This document shows positions 10,407 through 18,436 of a stretch of 64,000 bases of DNA, piece after piece. Below the pieces are notes generated by a model. It had not been told where the DNA came from and ran no database searches. It saw only the letters and a program-made list of their open reading frames with translations. This DNA comes from Rebecca billardiae RCC1528 (Eukaryota > Haptophyta). A program made the translations under genes and the position numbers. How positions within the stretch are numbered: the first letter of the stretch is position 1; each line of letters starts with the position of its first letter. Where the stretch lies: positions 3,162,001-3,226,000 of the forward strand of contig OZ251225.1 in NCBI GenBank assembly GCA_965240325.2. Direction: 5' to 3'.

Positions 10407-12419
10407 ATGCGCGTCGTGTTTGTCGAGGGCCACGTGCACGTCGAGACACGCTTCAACGGTCGGCCGACGGCTGAGGTCGGCGGCGCGGTGCGGGCGCTGA
10501 TCGATGGGCTTGCGCCCACTCTTCTGGACAAGGGTGTCCTCTCGGCCAAGGCCAAATGGGTCATCTCAGGGCAGGCTGTGCAACCTGACGAGCCGACGAT
10601 CGTGCTGGGCCAGCTGCCCTCGCCCGAGCTCCTCGAGGTCGAGGGCCCGACGCTGGTGGCGGAGGCGCCGGAGGGGTACACGGCCCCGGTGTACGCGTTC
10701 GTGTTCCGACCCAAGGCCGTCGCCCTGCTCGAGATCAACGTCTCCGTCGGCGTGGGCAAGGAGGCGGCCACGCAGGCGATCGCGCTCAACACGGTCGGCG
10801 AGGGCGGTCTCAAGGAGCGGCCGCAGGAGATGCTCGAGCGGCTTGTGGACGCGCTCGACGTGGCCGGGCTGCGCGCGATGCTGCTGGGCGAGGCGCCCGC
10901 CGCCGCGGCCGCGGAGGAGGACGACGCCTCGGACGACGAGCAGCCCAACTCCCCCGCCGCCGAGGAGCAGCTCGACGTGTCCGAGCTGCAGTGGGAGCAC
11001 AGCCAGACGGGCGAGAGCCTCGTGCGCGCCGCGCTCTTGCGCGAGGGCGCGAGCGCGGAGGCGCGCCGGGCGGTCGCGGGCGTGCTGCTCGAGGCGGGGG
11101 CGAGGGTGTCCGCCGAGCACGCGGGCTCGAAGCCCGACTCGCCGCCCTCGCCGCTCCACCTCGCCGTCGCCCGCTCGGAGCGCGCGCTGGTCGAGCTGAT
11201 GCTCGCGCACGGCGTGGACTTCCCCGTCAACGCGACGTGCATCTGGGAAGGGCGGCGGTGCATCACGCCGCTGCACCTCGCGTGCGCGCGCGCGGACGCG
11301 GAGGCGGCGCTGCTGCTGCTCGACGCCAGGGCCAACGTGAACTGGTCGGGCGCCGACGGCCGTGCGGGCGGCGTCACGCCCCTCGCCCTCGCTATCCAGT
11401 CGGGAGATGTGCATCTCGTGCGCACGCTCGTCGAGGACAAGCAGGCAGACGTGCGGCTGGCGACCAACGACCCGGAGTGCGCGCGCCGCCCGCGCGCGCG
11501 CGCGCCCGTGGCCGAGGCGCTGGGCGCCGGTCGGCGTGCGCGCGGCCGGGGTGCGCGACACGGCGCGTCGTGCGCTGACGAGCCCTTCGCCCGCCCCCTC
11601 GCGCGCGCGCGAAGCTTCTCCGCCATCGGCATCGCCGGCCGCAGCTCGGGCGGCGCCCCGATGGTGGAGCTACTCACATCGTACCCGCGCGCGGTGAGCC
11701 AGCTGTGCTACTCGCGCACGCCTGCCAAGCCGCTCGACGAGGTGATGGTGACGGCGTGCGCGCGCGGCTGGGTGCTGGTCGTGCGAGAGCTCATGCGGCG
11801 CGGCGTCGACGTGCGCACATTCAAGCATCCGGTGCGTGCCCTGCGGCGCGCGCGCGTGCGCACTTCCTGCGTGCTGCACCGAGCGCCACGCGCGGGCGGT
11901 CCGCGGCGCGCGGCACCGGCCTGTGCCATCGCCCCCACTTCGCTCACCCGGGCTGCCCTGACGCGGCCGCCGGGCGTGCAGGACAAGCGCACGCTGCTGA
12001 TCGACGCGGTGCTCAACGGGCACGTGGAGACGGCGCGCGCACTCCTCGAGGCCGGCGTCAACCCGAACGACTCGGGGCCGGCGAGCAAGCTCACACCGAT
12101 CACGGCAGCCGCGTGCCTGGCTGACCCGGTGGCGAGCCGGCGGCTCGTGCACATGCTGCGTGCCGCAGGTGCGGACGCCGCGCGACACGACGGCAACAAC
12201 AGGCAAGCCCTCGAGTACGCCAAGCGCCTCGAGGGCCCCAACCGCGAGCGCTCCGAGCGCATCGTTGCCGACCTCGAAGGCGAGCTGCCGGAGCCGAAGC
12301 TCCCGCAGTTCTGGACCTCGGCCGTCGACCCTGACATCGGCAAGACCTACTACTACCACGTGCTCAGCAAGAAGGTGCAATGGGAGATGCCGACGGAGGA
12401 TCCATGGGAATTGCCATGA
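10407..12419 (+). CDS. Ankyrin-repeat protein with C-terminal WW domain, 3 exons
   Basis: Exons 10407-11476, 11645-11831 and 11982-12419 give about 564 aa. Both introns (GTGCGC...CGCAG, 168 nt; GTGCGT...TGCAG, 150 nt) are multiples of three, so the genomic frame stays open through them. Residues 1-200 form an unassigned domain with an acidic linker (EEDDASDDEQ). Ankyrin-type repeats follow, such as SPLHLAVARSERALVELMLAHG, TPLHLACARADAEAALLLLDA and TPLALAIQSGDVHLVRTLVE. Later ones read LLIDAVLNGHVETARALLEAG. The C-terminus is a WW domain: FWTSAVDPDIGKTYYYH with a second tryptophan in VQWEMP. WW domains bind proline-rich ligands and ankyrins mediate protein contacts, so an adaptor role is likely. 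The partner is unknown. Confidence 0.85.
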   Translation: MRVVFVEGHVHVETRFNGRPTAEVGGAVRALIDGLAPTLLDKGVLSAKAKWVISGQAVQPDEPTIVLGQLPSPELLEVEGPTLVAEAPEGYTAPVYAFVFRPKAVALLEINVSVGVGKEAATQAIALNTVGEGGLKERPQEMLERLVDALDVAGLRAMLLGEAPAAAAAEEDDASDDEQPNSPAAEEQLDVSELQWEHSQTGESLVRAALLREGASAEARRAVAGVLLEAGARVSAEHAGSKPDSPPSPLHLAVARSERALVELMLAHGVDFPVNATCIWEGRRCITPLHLACARADAEAALLLLDARANVNWSGADGRAGGVTPLALAIQSGDVHLVRTLVEDKQADVRLATNDPECARRPRARAPVAEALGAGRRARGRGARHGASCADEPFARPLARARSFSAIGIAGRSSGGAPMVELLTSYPRAVSQLCYSRTPAKPLDEVMVTACARGWVLVVRELMRRGVDVRTFKHPVRALRRARVRTSCVLHRAPRAGGPRRAAPACAIAPTSLTRAALTRPPGVQDKRTLLIDAVLNGHVETARALLEAGVNPNDSGPASKLTPITAAACLADPVASRRLVHMLRAAGADAARHDGNNRQALEYAKRLEGPNRERSERIVADLEGELPEPKLPQFWTSAVDPDIGKTYYYHVLSKKVQWEMPTEDPWELP

Positions 12420-14154
12420 GCAGTGAGCGCATGCCACCCGCCCCATAATTTCAGGCTGTGGCTGATGTGGCCTGTGCGCATGCTGACAACGAAGAAATGA
12501 TCATCATGATAGCTATACTGCTTATATTACTGCACGCTGCGCAGTGTCGTATTCGGACGATGCCAGTTTATTTCGATGATGATGATGACATCAGTCATCA
12601 ATTTATTGATGAGTGATCGAACTGATCGATCTTAATGCTACTAGCTGCTTATTTTATTTTCGGTCCGCGGCGTCTCTGCCCGACTCTGGCTCTCTCTCCG
12701 CTCAGGGCTAGACTCTCTATAGCCATAGTAGCTCTAGCAGCAGCGATGTGGCCCTAATATAACGGCTAGGCAGCTAGTAGCTAGCAGCAGCGACGTTACC
12801 ACTAGGCTACACTAGCTAGAGGCACTAGCTCAGGCAGCGGTCATCTAGCTCTCTCTCGCTCGCGGTCTCTCTAGCTACGTGTGTTCCAGAATCCAGTCGA
12901 GATCTCTCTCTCACGATTCTGATCTCTCACTGGCGGCGATCGTCTGACGTCTCGCGAAGGCGATCTCTCTCTCTGTCTAAGACTCTGACTCTCTCTCTCG
13001 CTAGTCGCTGAGATGGCTCTCGATCTCCGTCTCTCGGACTCTACTAGCTTACTCTGAGAGTAGCCTCTTAGTTAGTAGTCTCAGTGACTCTTTATTTGGA
13101 GTAGTCGGACTCTGCCTCTGGTCCTGGAGTCCGTCTGGTCTGGACCGTCTAGCTTATGTCTGAGTAGTATGACGAACTCGACAGTAGTCACGTATACAGT
13201 ATACGTAGCTGAGCTGGCTCTGGCTCCGGTTGACCCCTGCCAGTCCGGTCGTAGAAACCGGGCGTACCGAAAATGATCTTATTCGCATTCCTTCGGCCGA
13301 ATGAACGCCCGAAGTGTCCCACAGGGCCCCAAGTAGGGTTGCTATGAATGGCCAATAAGTGCCCAGGGTGTGAAACTCAGTTTGTGACTACTTCAGACTC
13401 TATTTTCATAGCCGTATTTACCCAGTCCGGTGAAATACTTCCAATAGCTACGGGTGCATCCGGATCGCTCCCGGATCGTGTTCTGACCAGAGTCTGAAAA
13501 TGGGTAGATACTAGATACATAGTAAAAATAGAGTCTGAACTATAGAGGAAGTGCTTGTTGGCCCAATATCGGATTATCGCTCTGAAGTCATCATCATCAT
13601 CTAGGCATCATCCAATATCCATTGAGGTCCTCCTGCGGTGCAGTTTTCGTCACGAGTGACTTCATGACGAAGGAGCTCACAGTGCCCGTCTCTGGCAGGG
13701 GTCAACCGAAGCCAGAGCCAGCTGCGCTATCTATATATCCGCCAATCAGGCCGTGGCTCGTCTGACCGTCTCGCCACGGACTATCTGACGAGTGGCTGGG
13801 TCTAGCTCTGCTCTCTCGGGCACGGCTGAGTGACCCGAGCCGGCGACTTCGGACTTATTCGGCCGAGTCGTCGTATACTCGTATATATCACTATATATAT
13901 ATGTTTAAAAATCAATGCGGATGATGGCGATATGCGATTTTGCAATAACTAGTTATTCAACATAAGACCGCAATTTTTCAACTACGAATAAGTCGGACGG
14001 ACTCGCCATCCACTGCTGGCTGCTTGCCAGTCAGCAGCCTGGCAGTCGCCAGGGCTTCACGAGGCCCGCAGGGCGCCAAACAGTGGCCACCAGCCGCCAC
14101 GTGGGACCGCCCTGCCCACGGACGGCCAGGCGGCGGACGCAGCTCTGCTTGATC
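12420..14154. other. Intergenic region with CT-rich DNA and a TIR element
   Basis: No gene is recognised. About 12660-13110 is rich in CTCTCT/GACTCT motifs, 13212-13723 is a TIR-bounded element, and 13880-13900 is AT-rich. Convergent 3' UTRs presumably lie at the edges. Confidence 0.6.
13212..13723. mobile_element. Non-autonomous TIR element (MITE-like)
   Basis: Terminal inverted repeats of 32 bp with one mismatch lie at 13212-13243 and 13692-13723 (outer end AGCTGGCTCTGG). A second, nested inverted pair, TTCAGACTCTATTTT, occurs at about 13391-13405 and 13524-13540. The 512-bp interior has no coding capacity. No clear target-site duplication is seen, so assignment to a transposon superfamily is not possible. 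Confidence 0.65.
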
Positions 14155-15036
14155 TCACAGCTCCTCCTTGCCCTTGCCCTTGCCCTTGCCCTTGCCCTTG
14201 CGCGAGCCCTTTCCCACCGCGCTGGTCTCGAGGAAATTGAGACCGATCTGCAATCCGAGCGCGTGGCGCGCAGCAAAGTCGCGAGCTTTGTAGTGCAGGC
14301 GCTCAGCCACAGCACGCCGCCCAATGTGCACGTCCTCCTCTTCCAGGCGAAGCGGGCCGTCAGGTTGTTCCCACAGGATGAAGGTGACGCGATGCTCCCC
14401 GAGACACAGCTCGTCGGCGTCGTCGCATGGCTGCGGCGCGGGCGGTGCGTACTCAACGAGCGTCTTGCCACGCGCAGTGGCGTTGGCAGGAATGTCGTGC
14501 ACAAGCCATAGGACGCTGTGGCGTCCACGAGCGCGATGCGCGGCGCGTGGGGATGCAACACCGGAATCAGCACAGCGGGTAGCGGTGCGATGGATCAGCG
14601 CAGGCGCGCGCGGTCGCCGATTGGGGTCGGCCACGCACCGTTCGCGGTCGGTTGGTCTGTCGCGAAAGGGCACGTCCGGATCAACCGCCATGAGCGTGTG
14701 CAGTGTGTGCTCGTCACGGTCGGGCTCAAGGTCGAATGCAACGGAAGGACTGCTGGTTAGCAGCGTCGGAGAGATGTGGGCGCCGTACTGCACTGCGTGC
14801 GTTCCCCCTGCGCCACCGTATTCGATACGCAACTCGGTCATGGCGACGTACGTTCCGATGACGTCAGGGATGACCTCCGAGTAGAGGAAGTGCGAGTACG
14901 GATAGTTGTAGTCGCGCGGGTCGTGATCGGGGTAGGCGCAGCAGGCGGGGTCGACTTTCGGATCCCATTTGGCGCTGCGCGCACAGCACGCCCACAGGAA
15001 GACCAATGCCACACGCATCGCGCGCGATGCCGCCAT
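14155..15036 (-). CDS. PEBP-family protein with signal peptide and C-terminal KEEL
   Basis: Exons 15036-14639 and 14515-14155 (intron 123 nt, GTGCGT...CACAG) give about 252 aa. The N-terminus is signal-peptide-like: MRVALVFLWACCARSA. The phosphatidylethanolamine-binding protein fold is supported by LHTLMAVDPDVPFRD, then after the intron VLWLVHDIPANA, a YAPPAPQP segment and HRVTFILWEQPDG. The C-terminus is a run of GK dipeptides made by a CCTTGC-type hexanucleotide repeat (about 14164-14201), ending KEEL. KEEL is a known variant of the KDEL ER-retrieval signal (ERp72 ends this way). The inference is an ER-lumen PEBP with a basic tail. Ligand and role are unknown. It lies 126 bp from the divergent start of SF3A2. 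Confidence 0.82.
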   Translation of the reverse strand: MAASRAMRVALVFLWACCARSAKWDPKVDPACCAYPDHDPRDYNYPYSHFLYSEVIPDVIGTYVAMTELRIEYGGAGGTHAVQYGAHISPTLLTSSPSVAFDLEPDRDEHTLHTLMAVDPDVPFRDRPTDRERCVADPNRRPRAPALIHRTATRCADSGVASPRAAHRARGRHSVLWLVHDIPANATARGKTLVEYAPPAPQPCDDADELCLGEHRVTFILWEQPDGPLRLEEEDVHIGRRAVAERLHYKARDFAARHALGLQIGLNFLETSAVGKGSRKGKGKGKGKGKEEL

Positions 15037-15162
15037 CCTGGCGCGCCCGAACCTGATTTACCTGATTTTCGCGACAATGGAATACTTTGCCCGCGCTCAA
15101 CGGTGCTCACGAACGCGGCACGCCACAGTGGGCCACACACGTGGGCCGCCGCCGCCATCATC
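15037..15162. promoter_or_regulatory. Divergent promoter PEBP/SF3A2
   Basis: A 126-bp gap between opposite start codons. It contains ATTTTCGCG (about 15066-15074), an E2F-like sequence, and CACACACGTGGG near 15135. Function is inferred from position. Confidence 0.35.
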
Positions 15163-15969
15163 ATGGATCGCGACTACGGCTCCAAGCCGGGGTCGGGTGG
15201 CGTCGTCTCGTCGCAGCAGGCGAGTGTCGACCGCAAGGAGCGCCTACGGCAGCTCGCCCTGCACACGCTTGATATCAGCAAAGACCCGTACCTGCTGAGA
15301 AATCACCTCGGCTCGTACGAGTGCAAGCTCTGCCTCACGCTGCACAACAATGAGGGCAACTACTTGGCACACACGCAGGGTAAGAGGCACCAAGAAAACG
15401 TCGCGCGAAGGCTCGCCCGTGAGGCTCGCGATAACCCCGTGCTGCCCCTCGCGAACAAGAAGAAGGTGGGCGTGAGGCGAACCGTGAAGATCGGCAGGCC
15501 TGGCTACCGCGTGACCAAGCAGATGGAGCCCGAGACGCGACAGCGCAGCTTGCTCTTCGAGGTGTGTGCGCACGCGCGCGGCCGGTAGTTGTGCCCGAGG
15601 GATGTCCGAGCCATCGCCCTCTTACTAAGAGCTGACGCGGCCCCCACCACGTGCGCCTTTCGCACACAGGTTGACTACCCCGAGATCGAGGAGGGCATGC
15701 AGCCGCGGCACCGCTTCATGTCCGCGTACGAACAAAAGGTGGAGGCGCCAGACAAGGACTTCCAGTACATTCTGTTCGCCGCCGAGCCTTACGAGACCAT
15801 CGCCTTCAAGGTGCCGAACCTCGAGCTCGACAAGTCAGAGGGCAAATTCTCGAGCACGTGGGATGAGGAGAAGAAGGTCTTTTCGGTGCAGATGTTCTTC
15901 AAGGACAAGGGGCAGGGGCACGGTGCTGGGCCAGCCGCCGCGGCGAAGGCTGCTCCCGCGCCACAGTGA
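15163..15969 (+). CDS. SF3A2: Splicing factor 3A subunit 2 (SF3a66), 2 exons
   Basis: SF3A2 is part of the SF3a complex of the U2 snRNP and contacts the branch-site region. Exons 15163-15561 and 15670-15969 (intron 108 nt, GTGTGT...ACACAG) give 232 aa. Family features are the N-terminal MDRDYGSKPGSGGV, DPYLLRNHLGSYECKLC starting a matrin-type C2H2 zinc finger (CKLC...HTQGKRH), and KIGRPGYRVTKQ. After the intron comes DYPEIEEGMQPRHRFMSAYE, with YETIAFKVPN and a closing WDEEKKVFSVQMFFK. It lacks the long proline-rich C-terminal repeats of the animal protein and ends soon after the core, as in yeast Prp11 and many protists. A second U2 SF3 subunit, SF3B3, lies at 51878-56405. Confidence 0.95.
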
Positions 15970-16297
15970 GTGCCGAGCGCCAAGCTCGGGCGCGCCTGGG
16001 CTGCGAGGCGAGTCGCGTGAGTCCCTTAACGAGTGTAAGACCAGTTGGGCCCCGCGAGTCCGGAGTCAGTGCCGTCCCGGAACCCCTACGGTCGCGGGGG
16101 ACGCGTCGTCGCGTCGGGCCTGCGGGGTCCCGGCCTCGCGGGCGGGCGGGCGGCGGCCCAGAGTCTCTTAGGAGAATATATATATTATTATAAGCAGCTA
16201 TATACGGTGGCCGCTGCTGGCGGCAGCGCAGTGTGTGCTACTAGCGTCGAGAAGGACATAGTAACAGTTCGCAGTGCCACAACGACGTCGGTTATTG

Positions 16298-17470
16298 TCA
16301 CCCAGTGCTGCTTGCACGGCTCGCAGACTGATCGGCAGCATTAGGCGGCTCCGGCACCGTCGTGCAGCACATCTCGTACGCAAGCGACGCACGAATCGAG
16401 AAGAGCTGGAACGTCGCACCATCCGCCCTCGACATGCCTCGGAACGGGTTGATCAGGTCCAGGATCACCGAGGCGATGCCTGCGAAGCAGCCCACCAGGC
16501 AGGTGAAGAGCACGCGCAGCTGCACGGAGTCCAGGAAGCGCAGCACCTCCTGGTCGCTCTCGATCAGGAAGAGCAGCACGATCGAGGTGGCGCAGAGCAC
16601 GAGCACGACCCAGTGCACCGTGGGAAACGTGCTCGCGAGCGCCGCGAGCCGGCGGGAGCGGTAGCCGTTGAGCGCGCGCACGCTCGCCGACTGCGCGTCG
16701 AGGATGTGCTGCGGCAGCTTGTGCCCCTCCGTCGCCTCGTACAGCGCCCCGAGCAGCCCGACGAGCTCGTTGTCGGCCACGCCGGCGCGCTCGACCGTTC
16801 GGATGCTGGTGTCCGCGCGCGACTCGGAGATGACGCGCGTGACATACCCGTGCACGTACCGGAGCAGCCGGGCGCGCAGGTCCTCGTCGATCCGCGCCTC
16901 GACCAGCTGCGCGCGCAGCACGTTGAGCTCGCACGACTCCAGGTTGATGCACTCACGCAGCTCGACCTGCCGCTGGCGGAGCTGGCCGATGGTGGTGGCG
17001 CAGAGCGTGCCCAGCACGAACGAGATGGAGGGTACCACGATCCCGTTGATCGTGGGGGTGAGGATCGCGATCTGATACGCGCCGCCGTCAACAGGGATCC
17101 ACGCCTGGTTGATCGATTCGGTCACCATGCGCGTCGCATGTGCAACGTCGTCCCAGAGGATGCCTGCACCCAAAGGGACTAGTAAGGGCGTGATGGCGAG
17201 CGCGGTGTCAAACGGCAGGGTCTTTCGCGCATTCTCGCCGGCGTCGTCCAGAATGTCATCCGAGTTCGGCAGCATACACATGTCCTCCGAGCGGTCGTCC
17301 GCGTCCGACGCGACGAGTGACGTGCGCGCAAGAGGCGCCAGCCGTCGCGACAGCATGGGATGGCGGCGCATGACTGCGGATCCAGCTAGGCTGGGCATGA
17401 CCCAGAGAAGCGCGCGCAGAGCGTCCCTGCTCGTGCGCCCGCTCGAAGCGTCCCGACGGCGACCCGGCAT
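16298..17470 (-). CDS. DUF4239 bestrophin-like membrane protein
   Basis: The product is about 390 aa from the ATG at 17470. The frame stays open further up to a TTG at 17566. The N-terminal 100 residues are Arg/Ser-rich with little acid, possibly an organelle leader. Membrane segments include LAITPLLVPLGAGILW, a segment in IVVPSISFVLGTLCATT, and two close helices HWVVLVLCATSIVLLFLI and LRVLFTCLVGCFAGIASVIL. The motif DLINPFRG after the last helix matches the C-terminal NPF signature of the DUF4239/bestrophin-like family, found in bacteria, plants and algae. An anion-channel role is inferred from the fold relationship only. Upstream, a 23-bp motif at 17545-17567 is shared, in the same orientation relative to transcription, with the SSADH gene. 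Confidence 0.75.
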   Translation of the reverse strand: MPGRRRDASSGRTSRDALRALLWVMPSLAGSAVMRRHPMLSRRLAPLARTSLVASDADDRSEDMCMLPNSDDILDDAGENARKTLPFDTALAITPLLVPLGAGILWDDVAHATRMVTESINQAWIPVDGGAYQIAILTPTINGIVVPSISFVLGTLCATTIGQLRQRQVELRECINLESCELNVLRAQLVEARIDEDLRARLLRYVHGYVTRVISESRADTSIRTVERAGVADNELVGLLGALYEATEGHKLPQHILDAQSASVRALNGYRSRRLAALASTFPTVHWVVLVLCATSIVLLFLIESDQEVLRFLDSVQLRVLFTCLVGCFAGIASVILDLINPFRGMSRADGATFQLFSIRASLAYEMCCTTVPEPPNAADQSASRASSTG

Positions 17471-17544
17471 CACTCTCGATCGCGCCGATTCAAGCCCGCT
17501 CAGCGGGAGAACGCCAGCACCCGCGCGCGCGGTCCCGCCTGCCG

Positions 17545-17567
17545 GCTTGCAAACCAAGCCCCCCAAA
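17545..17567 (-). promoter_or_regulatory. 23-bp motif upstream of DUF4239 gene, also upstream of SSADH
   Basis: Read on the minus strand this is TTT followed by GGGGGGCTTGGTTTGCAAGC, ending 74 nt before the ATG at 17470. An identical copy lies at 18253-18275 on the plus strand. The pair could be a shared promoter element or the inverted ends of a 731-bp element. Confidence 0.45.
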
Positions 17568-17583
17568 GGCCTGGCTCAACGGT

Positions 17584-17610
17584 GACACAGGGGGTATACC
17601 CCCCTGTGTC
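17584..17610. promoter_or_regulatory. Perfect 11-bp inverted repeat with 5-bp spacer
   Basis: GACACAGGGGG at 17584-17594 and its exact reverse complement at 17600-17610 flank TATAC. It lies just upstream of the DUF4239 gene. It could bind a dimeric regulator or be part of a mobile element end. Confidence 0.4.
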
Positions 17611-18252
17611 ATCCGGGAGCTTTTTGAATACAGGTTGCGCGTGCGCGGGCACTCCCGGACAGCCGCCGCCAAGAAGGCCAGCCTGCGCGCGCCCTCCTCG
17701 GTCGTCCCCCGCGGCGCGTGCGCGTCGAGGCGCATGACGGGCTTTACCGTGCACGTCGTGCCCGTGCTCGCGGCTCATGCACGCCTCACGACCGAGATGC
17801 ATGTCTTGCGCGCCCTCCTTTGGCTCGCACTGCGGTCTCCTCGCCGACAGCCTTGTGATCACGCGTGCCGCCATTTCAACCGGTTGCTGGCCTGCCAGCT
17901 GTCGAGCGTGTATTTGCAGTCTGATCGATGTGGGCATGGCTGCCGGCGAAGCAGTGATGTTGAGTACACCCCTACCCACCTCGCAGAAGCGAAAAAGCCG
18001 ACCTTTGAATGCCCCAGGGGCGCACGCGTGCCCATCACGCTCGTCGGACAGGCCTTCTCCAGAACTGCGCTTGCCATCCGGCAGGTCTCTGCGCGCGGAG
18101 AGGGCGGCGAGGGCGTCGACGAGGCGGCACGATTGCTGCCTACGGGTCTTCTAGCCCCCACAAAGTGTCCGCGCACGGCTGTCACGCCCGCATGCGGCCT
18201 TGGGAGCGCTGCGCACGCGGGCCCCCGCGTCGCCCAGTGCTCGCCATCCCGT
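17611..18252. other. Intergenic DNA between the two 23-bp motif copies
   Basis: Overlapping open frames exist on both strands but no protein family is recognised. Together with the flanking inverted 23-bp copies it may be a non-autonomous element inserted in a divergent promoter. Confidence 0.4.
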
Positions 18253-18275
18253 TTTGGGGGGCTTGGTTTGCAAGC
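18253..18275 (+). promoter_or_regulatory. 23-bp motif upstream of SSADH gene
   Basis: An exact copy of the motif at 17545-17567, here 161 nt before the ATG at 18437. It is followed at 18319-18330 by AAGATGGCGGCC, the same 12-mer found at 7951-7962. Confidence 0.45.
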
Positions 18276-18436
18276 TGCCGGTGCGGCGCCGGCCAACTGG
18301 AATAAATTCGCGCAATAAAAGATGGCGGCCGTTCGATCCGTGCGTTCCCTCCATCCATATTTTTTTTACTCACGACCCGGTCGAGCCAGGTCGTCCAATC
18401 AACGACCGCGGTGGCTGGGCGGTGACGACGTCGGCA

